DNA of 64,000 nt from Phanerodontia chrysosporium (GCA_001910725.1 MJGA01000043.1:62001-126000); one strand, 5' to 3'. Shown: positions 1 through 12,817, counted from the stretch's first letter. Made by a program: numbers and translations. Notes: generated from the letters alone by a model not told the origin.

Positions 1-618
1 TGAGGCGCGCTGCGATCTCGAGACCGGACTGCCCGCCACCGACGACGAGGACCTCGGGGTCGCGGTCGAGGAACTCGCGCTCGCGCGCACGCTTGTCAAG
101 CCACTTGCCGTGGTTGGGCGCGAAGTCGCGGAGAGGACCCGTCGCCTCGGGGTGCCCGTGGATGCCCTCGAGGTTCGTGAAGACGTTGTGCGCCTTCCAC
201 TGGCCCTTCACGGGCACGAGCCGCGCGACGCCCGAGCAAGGCCCGATCTTGCTGTCGCACGTGAAGTGCACCCGCACCCATGCGAGGTCCTCGTACAGGT
301 CCTGGACCTCCGCGAAGTCGAGCTTGAAGTTGCGCAGCTCCGACTGGCGAAGCCTGTCCTGCAGGAACTTGCGGATGCGCTCGGGGCCCTGGAAGGAGCG
401 CAGGTCCCAGGTCATCGAGAGCAGGTCGCGCCACCAGGCATCGGCGGTGAGAAGCGAGAGGATGCCGTCGACGTCGTTCTTCGTGACCTTGTCCTCGAAT
501 TTCTTGAGCCAGTCCGTCGCGACCTTGTTCGCGTCGGCGGAAGTGATTTCTTTCCTGTCGATGCCGAGACGCGCGGTCGTCGGAAGATCGGTCTGCTGCT
601 GGACTGCGGTGGCCATTG
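1..618 (-). CDS. Flavin-containing monooxygenase, 5' part (runs off the window)
   Basis: About 206 codons are open from ATG at 618 to the left edge without an intron; the rest lies outside the window. The N-terminal 150 or so residues are a SnoaL/NTF2-like region, with a WWRDLLSMTWDLRSF block and a FQGPE motif, followed near the edge by VLVVGGGQSGLEIAARL, the FAD-binding GxGxxG loop of class B flavin monooxygenases. The protein is collinear with the complete paralogue at 29638-31852, which has the same domain order and matching blocks, so a FAD- and NADPH-dependent oxidation of a small organic substrate is expected; the substrate is unknown. The start is supported by the paralogue and by a TATA-like box about 75 nt upstream. 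Family assignment is solid; substrate and pathway cannot be told. Confidence 0.88.
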
Positions 619-2420
619 CGGAGAAGATGAAAAGGGGGAGAAGGTGAGCTATCGAAACAGCTCGACGAATTGCACGGCTATGCCCAACCACTCATATAGT
701 CCCAGCGGCGCATTATCGACGGTGATAGGCCCCATTACGTGAAGCGTAGCAGGATTCCCGAAGCAGAGCAGCTGACCCTGCAAAGGGGAGGCGACAGGGA
801 CTCCTATACAGGCCTTGGAGACTACGCTGGTCATGAGGGCCTCCTAAGAAGCGCTGCAGACGAATCGGCGAGGGCGCCGAGACCTGTGTGGGTGCAAAGC
901 ACAGGCGAAGAGCCTGATCGAGGATCGTACATGGTCAGATGAACTTCAAATTCATTTTGAATAGAGTGTATCACCTGTAGGATGGCCGTCGGGCACCGCA
1001 CCTCGGTGAGCTAGAGTGGATGAGAAACAGGAAGCGGTGGCTTACAAGGGTCGCCGCCGGGCGCGCTCGTCCAAGTCGGAATCAACGCGGTATCGGCGGG
1101 GTGCATCACTTGACGTCGCGTAGGCCGATGTTTCGCAGGCGCAAGGCGGCGCTGCAGCTCGCAGCTCGGATCCAAGAGCATCCTAAGGGCCCGGATTTCC
1201 AGTGATAGGAGTTCAGGAGAAGCTAGGTGGGGTTGTGGGGAAGGCGATCAGCACGAATTCCGCATGAGGATTGACCAAAACACTTCGCACTCCGGGGCCG
1301 TACCTTCTTGGCGGCGAACATGGATATCGAGTTCGAGTACGCAGAGATACGTAGAGCGGTGAGGAAAGCAGATGACCACTCCCCTGTATCCGTGGATTCA
1401 GTGACCGGTAAGGAGGTCGTTATCACGAGCGCCTAAGGTAACATTACCTTTACTTACCGAGTAACAAGCTAGCTATAACCCTTCTACGATCGCTGGTCAG
1501 CCTTTCAATTCGGACTTGAGCTGGACTTACCTACACTGTGGGCTTACCCAGGGACTGGACTCAACACACCCAAGCTTTTGCTGTTGCAAGACCTTCTGGG
1601 GTGAAGGGAAGAGAGACAGACTATGTAGCACTTACCGTCCTAGCGTGGCAATACTTGTGTACGCTTTGCGGGAGTATAAGGGTCTAGTGAGCCCCAAAAA
1701 CACAAGCCATATACAGCTTGCAATATCGCAGAGTGCTTCGCACTCACAAGTTTGCATATGCACGCAAAAGTTGCGACGAAATACGAGTTACTCAGAATGT
1801 CAAGCAGCAACTGACCGTCGCGCGCCGTTGAAAGGCGGGAGGATGTGCCCATCGATGCAGTCACTTTTCAGAGCTTATGCCTTATATCAGTGCCTTCAAA
1901 GATCGGTCGGGGATGTGTGATGGCAGACAGCAAAAAAAACATCGGGCCCTCACCGCCAGCCTGAACTTGGCGTGTTGGCTCCTGTACGGCGAGAAACCGC
2001 ATCGCCATCCAGCAGCCGCCCACGAAATGTCGACGCGGCGATAGGTATGCACCGTAGAGTATGAAATGCCTGGAGTTTGCGCGAAGCACGTTGCTCAAGC
2101 TCAGGGACGGCAGCGACAGAGCGTTACTAGTCCTACCGGGTACGTCTGGGTCTTCCCACCATCAGCGGCACCGCCGCCTGCATCGTCTATTCGCGCCTTG
2201 GCGAGACATTCGCCCGCCCGTAGATATCACGTTGGGAACGAATAATGGCAGACGGAAATCGGATAGCGAGACAGCACATCCATTGCAGAGACCAGATCGT
2301 GAAAACATGAAAGCAATCTACAAAGCCTGTAATACGAAAAGAGATGGTCGAGTCTACGTGCCAAGTCTAGAGAGAGATTGGAGGTAATAAGGAATTCGAA
2401 GGGACCAGCAATTGGCGCGT
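619..2420. other. Intergenic stretch, no supported gene
   Basis: About 1.8 kb between the 5' end of the monooxygenase and the 3' end of GH31 copy 1. The open frames here are short and show no recognisable domain. It contains the minus-strand promoter near 693 and a small perfect inverted repeat at 1435-1450 (AAGGTAA, two-base spacer, TTACCTT). Confidence 0.6.
693..699 (-). promoter_or_regulatory. TATA-like box of the partial monooxygenase gene
   Basis: On the minus strand the sequence reads ACTATATGAG, about 75 nt upstream of the ATG at 618. Spacing and sequence fit a fungal core promoter. This is inferred from sequence only. Confidence 0.45.
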
Positions 2421-5400
2421 CTAGTCCCACTCAATTGTCGTGTCGACGTTGAGGTCGACGTCAAGGCCAGTGATCCGCAACCGCTGCTGCGGCTCCGCAT
2501 ACTCCCACTGCCACAGGTACAGCTCGCGGCCTTGCACGCGCACGCCGCGGGCGGGGCGGAACGTGCCGAGCACTGTAACATTGTGCAGGCGCGGCTGCAC
2601 GGTGTAATCGCCCATGCTGCGGATGTCGACGCGTCCGGTGGCCGCATGGAACTCGAGGTTACGGTGCGGCGTTGGCTGGATGCTGATCCCGTCGTCGATG
2701 TACGCGTGCCCGAACGCGTACCCGTCCGCCGCCTGTGCGACGAGCAGCCCGTACGGCGACGCGAGCGTCTCCTGGATGGTGTACTTCGGGTCCGAGTGCA
2801 GCAGAAGTGCCGCGCCCTCGCGGATGTGCACCGGGATCTTCCCCAGCGGCGCATCCACAGTCGTGTTCTGCCCTGGGTTCGTCATCTGGACCTCGTGCGT
2901 GTACCAGTCCCGCCATGTCACGGCCCCGCGTCCGGGGAACCAGCCGCCAACTGTCGACACGTTCGGCATCAGCACGGGCGTCACGAGCAGGTCGTGTCCG
3001 ACCATGAACTGCTTGTCGATGCCAAATAGCTCGGGCTCATTCGGGAACTCCCAGAACAGCGCACGAACCGGGGGAGAGCCAAACTGCGATGAGTTGGCGA
3101 AGAGCGTGTACTACAAACAATCGTCAGTCCACCGGTAACCAGGAAACCCAGCATTTTGGACGCACCCAGTACGGCAGGAGCGAGTACCGCATGTAGATCG
3201 CCTGTCGCGAGGCCTCCGCGACACTGTCCCAGTTGTAAGGCTCCTGCGGGATCGCACCGAGGACGTTGTGGTTCCGGTAAAACGGCAGGAACGCGCTCAT
3301 CTGCATCCACCGGCTGCACAACTCTTCGTCCGTATTTCCATTGAACCCGCACGTGTCCGCGCCTGTGAACGGGATCTGGAAGATCTGGAACTGCAGCACG
3401 CCCTGGATGCTCAGGTACATGTACGTCCACTTGCTGAAGTTGTCTCCGAGCCAGTGCCCGTCCACCTCCCTGCGCCAGGGAAAGTGCTCCGCGAGATCAG
3501 GAATGGCCGCTTGCCAGGATGTATCTCCTCCAGTGCCAAATGTGTCGCGCGCTCCTCCATGAAGCCCCACAAGTTGTGGGTGTCGAGCTCGACGAGCCCG
3601 CCGGCGTGCGTCGCATTCGTCGCCAACGCGTGGATCGACAACCGTCCGTTTCCGTGATGGATCGCGTAGGGCGGGCGATTGAGGTCGCGGTCCTTGACAG
3701 GGCGGCCGTCTCTACCCCGCGAGCTTTCCGTGTCCCAACCCTCGCCCTCCGTGTTGCCACGCTTGCCAGCTGGTATCGGACCTCCCGTGAACCCACCACT
3801 GTAGGTCAACGAGCCATTGACCGTAATGTTGCCGCTGGGGCCCCAGAGACTTGCGTTGTAGCCTTCGGGATACGCAGTAACTTCATTGCCGGGGAGACCG
3901 GGAAGGATGAACGGGACAGTCGTGTTGGTGATATCATCCGTCGTTCCGCTGTACCCTAGTGAACAAAAGAACTTCGAGGCAAGATGTTTGGACACTCACC
4001 AGGACCCGTCACAGAAACTCGAGGCCTCGTTCATGTCCAGCCAGATACCCGAGAATTCGACACCATACGCACTCCAGTTGCGAAGCGCCTCGGTCCAGTA
4101 CTGTTGCGCGTGCTCGGCGAACCAGTCGGGAAAGACGGTATAGCCCGGCCATACCTGGCCGACGTACTCACTGCCGTCGGGGTTTTTGATGAATACGTCG
4201 CTGCATATCATGTCAGCTAGTCTCTAACGGCGCGCAGATGGAGTCGACACGTACAGCTCAACACCGCGCCGGTAGGGCATGTACACATCCGTGTCGTTAA
4301 TTTCCTTTGGTATAGCCGCATCAACGATAGGAATGTAATGCTGGTGGCGAGAAGCCAGGTCCCTAAGGAAGGCGCGCATCTCCTCGGGCGGGAACGTGTC
4401 GGGATCAGACGTGAAGTCGCGGTAGGCATGATAAAGGTCAATGTCGTTCCAGATACCTGCCACGTTGGTGAGTCATTCCGGCGAGCCACTGAGATCGAAA
4501 CGACGGTGCTCACTCTCCATGGGGATGTCTGCCTCACGCATCCTATCCACGGCGTAGCGCGTGCCCTCGATGCTGTTGTAACCCCACTTGCACAGGTGGA
4601 AACCAAATGCCCATGCAGGCTGCCACATCGGGAAGCCGACGAGCTCTCCGTACTGCTCGATAGCCTTCTGGGGTGTCGGACCGGAGAAGAAGTAGAAATC
4701 GAGCGTGCCGCCGATCATGCGGTATTCGACAAGCGAGACGTCGGCCCCCTTGGGCGTGAGAAGCAGCACGTCGCCGCCCGCCGAGCTGTAGAGGAACACC
4801 CCATGTGTCTGTGCGCTCTGTGTCTTCGGGTCGTACCGATGCTCGAGGTAGACGTTGTGCGCGCCATATCTATGTGGAATCACGGATCACGATCAGCGAG
4901 CATTGAATGGGAAGGAAGGTAGATCCTTACACATTCTCATCAATGGCATCGGCTACGTCTCGGGCCCACATCGCCTGTACAGTCCCCTCGGCTACGTCTC
5001 CGATATCGCGGCGGAAACCGCTGCTCGCCAGAACCTCGCCAAGACCGTATACGTTGGCACCCTTTGGAAGGGCAGACGCGAGCTGGAGATACTGGTCCTC
5101 GAACACGAGAGGGAAGCCATCCAAAGCGGATGAGTGGTCGTAGAACGTGGCGTTTTCGTGCATGACAGGTGGTATCGGCGCCTTGGGGAGCGAGGACAAC
5201 CTTGTGTCGAAAAGGGGTGTAGCGTCCGGTTCAGAGCGGCGGGTTATCCAGAAGGCGAAAGGAGATGTCTCATAGTGGAAGACGAGGTCAGATGAATCCT
5301 TGTGGATGGTGCCGTCCGGAGAAGGAAGGGTGAGTACGGACTCTGGGACAGTGAATTGAGTTCGTGCGGTGTCGTAAATGTTTACGTGAAGTCTGTCAAG

Positions 5401-5799
5401 ATGGTAAGTGACATTCCGAATTGATAGCACATGAGGTGCACCTCGTGTCCGAGTCATAGTTGACCTCTAACGTCAAGTCTGGAATGTCCAAGCCGTACGC
5501 GTTGCACGCGGCGCCAGCGAGGCTGAGACGGGCAGTGAGGCCGTTTCCTGTCTCTTGGAGGGAGCGCAGTTGGTAGCCTTGACGGAGTTTGAGCTCACGC
5601 GCCGGCAGAAAACGCACTGACACGCACCTGGACACGTCGACACATTGTAGGACAGTGTGTTCTGCTCGACCGAGAACTGCTTCTGCGCCGCCTCGCGTAT
5701 GAGCAGGAAGACCGGCCGGCCAAAGACACTGAGATCTGGCACGGTGAGCAGCAGCAGGCCTGCGAAGAAGGCAGACATCATGCTGAAGGCGAAGACCAT
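2421..5799 (-). CDS. Secreted GH31 alpha-glucosidase, copy 1 (one apparent frameshift)
   Basis: Glycoside hydrolase family 31, expected to release glucose from maltose and malto-oligosaccharides outside the cell. Exons on the minus strand: 5799-5628, 5577-5442, 5392-4931, 4869-4514, 4456-4255, 4200-4000, 3948-3166, 3110-2421. The ATG at 5799 gives a hydrophobic leader ([10 protein letters not shown]). The nucleophile motif [10 protein letters not shown] lies in exon 6 and the acid/base motif [10 protein letters not shown] in exon 7. Just before the latter, at the GGG run 3457-3459, the frame slips by one base; the paralogue at 50937-54446 has GGGG there. With that base the exons sum to 1001 codons, so a missing base in the assembly is as likely as a pseudogene. 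In-frame ATGs at 5854 and 5991 upstream give no signal peptide. Four introns of the paralogue are absent. Confidence 0.88.
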
Positions 5800-8700
5800 C
5801 TGGGGCCTCGTGGGAGGCTGCGACGAACCGAATATCAAGCGGTCCATCCTGTACCAACTTGCGCTGGCGGGCATGCAACGGCGGGAGGTGCTGTGGAGGG
5901 TGGTCGCGCAGGGACTGGCTCGTCGTTGCTCGTCACTGCATGGGGGTGGGAAGAGACAGAGGTGCGGCGGTAGGTCGAACTTTATGGACACGGGGCGAAC
6001 TCGGTGCGGGCATCAATTCACAGTGACGTCGTCTATCGCGCGCACTCTGTCCCGTTCAGGGCGATTTGCTGGAAACTTCCGGATCTTCCACGCCTGATTT
6101 TGCCCTCAATCATACTGCTTCTGGTCGAATTCTGGGTAAAAGCGCCGAGTTTGCGATGACCTGCCTATCTGGGAAGGTCGTGTTGCGACCAGATGAGCGA
6201 CCAGATGTGCTTGAAAGTGGCAGTATACAATTCGGGTTTCGTGCGTTCAAACTGAGGGCAGGATAGAAAGCAGGCCGGACACATTTTCCACCCAATATTT
6301 GCACTGACTTTGGGGCGTGCGGCCTCATGCAAAGCATCCGGGCGTCTAAGCGCGTATGTGAAGCGCGAGTCTGGAGCGGTCAGTCGCGAGGCGGGCGCGC
6401 TGGAACGACAGAACATACCGCAAAGCGTACGTCAAGTAACGAAGCAACCCGTGCAGCAAGCGCAGGCTGCGAATGCACCCGAGCCCAGTCTCCATCTTCG
6501 CGCCATCGGCTGCGCTGCAAAGAATCGCGGCATGCTCTGACACGTGTGGGCCGCCCGAGCGACCAAGTGGGAGCGTGCCGGGGGCGCGGCCTGTGAACGG
6601 CGTTAGCAGCGCAAACGACGAGGGCGAGTGTGAAAAGGTCATGGGACGGCAGGGGAACCGTCGCCCGTTGACCCGAGATCTGCTCTCCTTGCCCCCACAC
6701 GCGCCCACCGAGCGCAAGAGGAACCCACAAGGTCGCAGCTGCGGTGCATGTCTGACGGGCTCTTTCCTCGAGAGCGGCTGTGTTCGCCCGAGGGCCTGCG
6801 TACGGGTGAGAACGAGGGCGGGACGCGATGTGCGGTGTTCTCACCCAATTTCACGTCTTCCGACAGCTCCAGCGCCCGCCGCCGCCCTGAATAGCGTCCA
6901 GTCGTGGGCGAGGACCCAAGGTCTGTGCCGAAAAGCGTTACCCGCACGTCGGCTCTTTTATCGCCTGTGAGTCTTGGGCCTGCATATAGGCACGGCGCGC
7001 CTTCCCGCCTGAAGCGATACCCGGACAGAGGTAAGCTGGCGCATATATGCGCATGTGTGCGCAGCCAGGTGCCCTGCTGGCGCGATGTGGGCCCCGGTGC
7101 TGGCGGTGCAGCGCGTCGTGCATGAGAAGGGTGTGTTGTCGTCCGCGGTAAGTGCAGAAAGGCTGAGCCGGGCCTGAGTGATCGCTGACGAGACATATCC
7201 AAGGCAGGCCAGGCACGATGCGCGGCCCGATCAGACCCTCGAGGGCCTCTCATGTGCGGGGGCATCCGCGGCGAATCTGACCATTGTCGAGAACGTTACG
7301 GGCATATGTCGGTGAATCGGGGTTCGCCAGTCCCACTGTAACGCGGCTCGTCAGCTTCTGAGGTGATAGCGCTGTGAGATCTGCTCACAATTTCAGAGTC
7401 TTAAGTTGACGTTTACCGTATAGGTGCTAGTTTTGCCGCGCCGACACCATGGTGCTGACTTCTATCATCACCGAGTGGAGGCAGCGTGTCTGAAAGACAG
7501 GATATTCAGCAGCAACATAAAAAGAAAAAGAAAACTCATGAAAATGCAGAGTAAGGCAGCAGGGAGAATGGTGGTGGTTTTAGCAAGAAGAGAGCTCTCG
7601 TCGCGATGCTTGCCCGTCGACTCCGCGGTCGACGCCAGAGCGCCTGCCCTAAACGGAAGGCGCCCGCACGGAAGAGGCAAGTGAATCGGTTGGAGGCAAG
7701 TGTCCCTGCCGACGGCGAGCTGGCCGCGACGTGCGTGAATTTTCCCGAATTTTTGGGCGTACGAGGAGCTCACCTGAGGTGTCAAGGTCGTCTGCACAGG
7801 TGATGGTGGCTATCCAACATGCTCTAGCGGGCGGCCATCCGAATAAATCTCTCACAGTTCAGGTCAATTCCCGCGCTCTGCTCCTCGCACCCCCCCAACT
7901 CGTCGTCAGCCCGCACTCGACGCTCGGCACGCCTGCGGTGCAGGCAGAATCCAGGGCACGCCGATAATCTCCAAATTACGCCGTGAGCGACTGCAGCCTC
8001 GGGGATTTTTCGGTACCCACCAATTTGACGTCGCACCTTCTCCACCGCGTCGCCCGTGCTCGACCGTCAAATTCAGGGTATTAATCACGCATTGCTCTGT
8101 TCAGAGCGTCGATTGCACCAGGACAAGGGTCATTGTAAGCCACCTATCCTCGTATGTCGCCCGTTGTTGCTAGGTAATATCCCGAGCTTCCTCCTCGCGC
8201 GAACTGAACCTCGCTGAAACGCGCTTGTTTCAGGACGCTGCGACCGCCGTCAGCTGCGGCTACTCTGCACCGCTTGCCCTGCATCTGCGCCAGGAATTAT
8301 GTCGGAGCACCAGAGCGAGCTCGGAGAATCGCCAGGCTGCAAACAACCGCAATTACGGTGTCCAGGTGTGCAGGTTGAGCGCAGGGCCTCGTCTTCGAGA
8401 TCAGAGACGTTGGGGGTCAAAGGTGAGTGGTATAACGGGGGCTACCAGCTGGGAACGACGACGTCCAACCTCCTCTCTCTCAGCTCCTGGCCTGGAACCT
8501 ACCTCTGTGTCAGCTGGACGGTGGTGACGCAGTGCGGGGGCTGTAGAAAATGCCTCATGTCCCAGGCCAGTCGTTCTCCCTGTCCACCTCGCACTAAAAT
8601 TGACGTGAACCGGCTCGATTAGGGCTGCATAGCGTGAAACTGGCCTTCGAGCAATTCTGGTGGAACGGCAGCCTTTCGAGACGCACCGGGAGGCGCACCC

Positions 8701-9989
8701 CGAGTGTCACATTTTCGATCCGTTGTGCCCACTCTTCGTTCGTATCTCCCTTGTCTTTTGCGGTTTAACCGCCATTCCATCATGCTGCACCCTCCCCTTT
8801 CGAACGTCCACGGCCGCCGCCGGACCGCGGCAGCCAGCGCACCTGGCCCCGTCCGACAACAAAGATGGGTGTCACCGCTGTGCGTCAGAAGGGCTCCTCG
8901 TATCTCCTGGGTCCGACAATTGGACGTGTGGGGACCTCGTGAACTCCTGCCAAGCAGGTGCCGCCTGTCCGCGCGGACAGCTCGCCGCCAGGGTCGCCCC
9001 GCCCGAATCCTGCAGGGTCCAGCAGCCTCCCGGGCCCGACACTGTGGGGGACACCGCCATTCGCCGCGGCGCGCGGTCGAAGGGGGTCCACCTGCGCATT
9101 CATCGTCGCTGCCGCACATAGTCCAACAATCGGGGCGCGAAACGTAACACGCACGGCCGTGCGTGCCGTGCTTCGGGGCGACATGCGCCAACGGCAAGAC
9201 GCTCCGCACGTCCCCTCCTCGCCCCGTCCGCCGCCGCTTCGCAGCGAACGCTGCCGGCTTTCGACCACGCCCTTCTGATCGCCCCCTTCTCCCGCGGGGG
9301 CAGGCCAAGCCAGCATGTGACGCCCCTCCTGGCTGCCTCCGCGGCCGACACCTTGCGCGCCGTCCGTGCTGCGCCGACAAGCCCTGCACATGATGCCCCA
9401 GGCCATCGGTTGCGAGCCCATACTCTGCATGGGGCTCCCCCGCTGGCGGTCGCACGCGCCGGGCGCACTGCCCAGGCCGTCCGCTCGTCGGGCCCCCCGT
9501 GCCCCGCGCCATCCGCGTCGCGGCTGGGGAGGCTGGCACGCGCCCTCAGGGGCCCCTGCTGGCTGCGCCGATTCCCGTGCTGGCCGGCAGCTTCGCCACG
9601 GCCCGCGGAAAAAAACGCATGCAGGGGCGCATCTACACGCGACTGAATGCTGCCTTGCTACCCCGCATGTCCCACAGCAATGCGGGGTAGCACCGTTCGA
9701 AATCGAAACTCGCGAAGGCCCGCCCGCTGCCCACCGGCTGCGCTGGGCCGCGCCCGCTATCGAGCACGCTGGGTGCCTGGCTGGCGAAGCCCGATAGCCG
9801 TGCTATTACGTGTATCGGTCGCTCGAGCACACCCACAGCGTTCACAGACGATCCTTCCGAGGTGTTCTATTCGTCCACAGACCGGTGCATGGTGGGTTAA
9901 GATTTACAGACAGCGCGCGAGCTTGGGTGCCCGGCGCCGAAAAGGCAATTCCTAGATTCCAGCCGCGGGTGCGCCCGCGCAGCAGCAGG
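5800..9989. other. Long gene-poor, G+C-rich stretch
   Basis: About 4.2 kb with no gene I can support. Many overlapping open frames up to about 300 codons exist, but they are rich in Arg, Ala, Gly and Pro, lack domains and look like by-products of high G+C. The GH31 copy 1 promoter should lie just above 5800; CATAAAG on the minus strand near 5980-5986 is a weak TATA candidate. A perfect hairpin sits at 9657-9691. Confidence 0.5.
9657..9691. repeat. Perfect 12-bp inverted repeat with 11-nt loop
   Basis: GCTACCCCGCAT at 9657-9668 is the exact reverse complement of ATGCGGGGTAGC at 9680-9691, separated by 11 bases. It lies outside any gene. It could be a small hairpin element or a protein-binding palindrome; nothing nearby tells which. 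Confidence 0.8.
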
Positions 9990-11318
9990 CTAGAGGCGGG
10001 GGGTGATGAGGTGCTTGACGCTCTGCGGGTCGAGCACGGACTGCGGGTACGGCAGCTGGGTCGTGCGGAGGTGCTCGTCCGCGCCGTCGACGACGATGAC
10101 CTGGCCGCTGATGAACGCGGCGGCGTCGCTGAAGAGGAAGACGGCGGCGTTCGCGATGTCGCGCACGTCGCCGAGCCGGCCGGCCGGGGTCGACGAGACG
10201 GCGCGCTGGCCGACCGCGCCTTTGGTGCCGAGGCGGTTCATGCCCTCGGTGCCCGCGATGGGGCCGGGTGCAATGACGTTCGAACGCACGCCCTGCCGTC
10301 GCGCGCGTGCACGGTCAGCCTTCGCGACGCCACTGCGGGTACTAACGCCGAGAGAGACTCACGTGGGGCCCTTCTTCCACGGCCAACACCGCAGATGCTG
10401 CGACGCGGGATGTCAGCGCGGGGACGCGGGCTCTCTTGGGGCTGGGAAAGAGACTCACTCGCGTCGACGGCTGCTTTGGCTGCTGAGACGTGCACTTGGT
10501 ACGGAGTTCCTTTACGGGCACAAGGATGAGAAAAAGAGAGAAAGGAGGGCTGGACGAGGCTCGCGAGACACGCCTTACCCTTGTAGTGCAAAGTAGCGCT
10601 GACGTGGATGTACGAGCCCTTGGAGGCCCTGACGTGTGGAAGCGTCGCCTTGATTGTATTGTACGTTCCGATCTAATCAATGGTATTGAGCATGTGCGAG
10701 CAGCAAAATGAGACGCAGGTGGAGCTTACGGTGTCGATCTCGATGACAGTCCTGAAGCCATTTTCGGACAAACCAGAGATAGGAGCCAAGAAATTACCAG
10801 CGGCACCTGTTGGGTTTTGGTGTGAGAAACGCGGCGTCGGCGTGGGGGTACGTGCGAGTGTCGGTGCATACCACAGATGACAAAGTCGATGCGGCCGAAT
10901 GTCTCGATGGTCTTTGCGACTGCATCCTGGAGGGCCTTGGGCTGTCTGACGTCGGCCTGGAGAGCCAGGCAGGACTTGCCAGTGTCCTTGGACAGCTCCT
11001 CAGCCGACGCTGTGAGACGGTCGATCCTGCGAAGCGGGATGAATGCTGAGAAGGGACGTGTGCATCAAGCAGGGGACGTACTTTCGACCGAGGATGACCG
11101 CATTCGCGCCATGGCGCATCTGGGAGGAAAAGACGCGGTTATCACGCTGTCTGCGGTGTGCCTGGTATGCAACAGGACCCGCTCACCACGGCGCGTGTCA
11201 TCTCCTTGCAGATTCCGGAGCCGCCGCCGGTGCAGAAGAGGACCTTGCCGGTGAAGAGGCCATCTTTGAACACGGCGGTCGAGTCGACGACGGGTACGGC
11301 GTGGGCTTTGTACGACAT
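9990..11318 (-). CDS. Short-chain dehydrogenase, peroxisomal 2,4-dienoyl-CoA reductase type
   Basis: Predicted NADPH-dependent reductase that removes the double bond of 2,4-dienoyl-CoA so that unsaturated fatty acids can enter beta-oxidation. Eight exons on the minus strand: 11318-11187, 11119-11082, 11026-10872, 10806-10730, 10672-10579, 10509-10459, 10397-10363, 10292-9990, giving 294 aa in one consistent frame. The cofactor loop TGGGSGIC is near residue 33, the conserved SAAKAAVDA helix carries the catalytic Lys, and [17 protein letters not shown] is typical of DECR2/SPS19. The start at 11318 is preferred because CATATA lies about 37 nt upstream; an in-frame ATG at 11453 adds a low-complexity leader. 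The C-terminus is PRL, at best a weak peroxisomal PTS1. The class is clear; the exact substrate is inferred. Confidence 0.87.
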
Positions 11319-12817
11319 GTCTGTGCTTGAGCTCGCTGTCGCAGGTCGCGGTGGTATATGTACGAGACCGAAACCTGAGGTGGCAGTGGCCGACCCCGAG
11401 GCGCCGGCAGTGGGCAAGTAGCCGATAGCCGGTCCAATCCTCGACGGCGCCACAACGTTCGGGCCCCCTGGCGACCGAGCGAGTCCTCAAACCGCCGCCG
11501 CGTCAGCGACCAACGCAGGACGTATGGCCTGTGTGGCGCGCAGGCCCGCGGCAGCGACCCCGCCTGGCGCGGCGTAAACCCGCAACATCGCTTACGCTCT
11601 CCTCCTGACCTCGACCGTCGACATGCATCAGCCCGCAGAGACCGAGCCAATCGACCACATACCAGCGGCCTTTCTCTGGAGGACAGGGTGATGTTTTTAG
11701 CAGCCTGCCCACCGAGGTTTTCGCAGGACGGGTGGCGGCCGTTCCTTCCTCCTCGCATGGCGCGTCCCAGGCGCGAGCCTTCCATCCTTGCCTTCGTTCG
11801 GAGCGATCACGGAACGTCCCTGCACACACAACCCGCCGGTCGAACGGTCCCTATCTGCCAACCCGCCATCACCACATCTGAACCGTATTCGCAGGTGCGT
11901 GCGCAATTGAGTTCAGAGGGGCACACTCTCTGCGACCTCGCCCGGTGCTGGCGAGGTCCAATTGGCTGCGTCTCGCCTATTCCACGCTGCACGTTCTCGC
12001 GGCCATGGGAAGCGTCGCGTTCTTGGCTGCCAGGCGCACCTCCCGAAAGCGTCCTCAACCTTGTTTCTTTCTCCTGCTTCGCGCGGCCGCCCCCGCGCCC
12101 CTCGCCACACCCGCAGCCCGTCACAGCACACGCGCGCGGGGATGCCCCCCCCTCCCCCCAAGACATACTGTTCCCGCTCACGCGTGCGCTGGCGCCCGCC
12201 GTGCGCCATGTGCGGCGCGAGGGACGCAGCTGTCAGCAGACCTCGGCCAGGCCCCACGCGTGCGCGCGCGCGCGCGAGCACCGCCTCCGACCGCCGCCAG
12301 CCGCCGCTCGCGCAAGCGTGGAACTGAGCCGCAAGCGATCATCGAGCCGGCGCTGGCGCGGGCTCCATTCCCTTGCCGCCCTGGGTCGTGCACGCCATAT
12401 ACGACCCCGCGCCTCATTGCGCCCTCTGTGCCACCCGCGCCGCTGCCCCCCATCCCCGCGGGCACAAGGGCCCTCGTTGGCAGATCCGACACGTCTCCAC
12501 GGGACGCGCACCCCATCATGCGAGCTACCTCCGCACGCGACTTCCCCCAGCCCGGCGACGCACGCGAGCCCGGCCTGCCGCTCTCGCACACGGTTCACAG
12601 GGACAATGGCCAGGGTACAACAATAGACAAGAGGATACTAGGACAGAGAGATGCGACGACAAAGCATTACTATACCAACGAGTCCACGTTTCCCGGATAG
12701 TAATACACCTGAGAGATAGAGAGACAGACAGAACTTACGCTACAGGGGACATAAACAGGATAGAGGTATCACACAAGAAAGCTACGAGGGTGGCCGTATG
12801 ACAGGCGTACGTGGAGC
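11319..12817. other. Intergenic stretch, promoter side of the reductase gene
   Basis: About 1.5 kb between the reductase start and the end of the HMG-box gene. It includes a CATATA element near 11355-11360 on the minus strand and a (CG)n-rich run near 12260-12280. A 312-codon open frame on the plus strand (11688-12626) is Pro/Arg/Ser-rich without domains and is not called as a gene. Confidence 0.5.

Noticed and set aside
5800..5991. Start of GH31 copy 1 at 5991
   Set aside because: It would bury the hydrophobic leader inside the protein; the start at 5799 gives a normal secretion signal, as in copy 2.
8619..9539. 306-codon open frame on the minus strand
   Set aside because: Composition is dominated by Arg, Ala, Gly and Pro, no domain is seen, and several overlapping frames on both strands are equally open, as expected from high G+C.
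9690..9720. Possible tRNA B-box (GTTCGAA) near the hairpin
   Set aside because: No matching A-box or cloverleaf can be drawn around it; the hairpin arms do not fit tRNA stems.
11688..12626. 312-codon open frame on the plus strand
   Set aside because: Low-complexity Pro/Arg/Ser sequence with no domain and no splice partners; lies in a promoter region.
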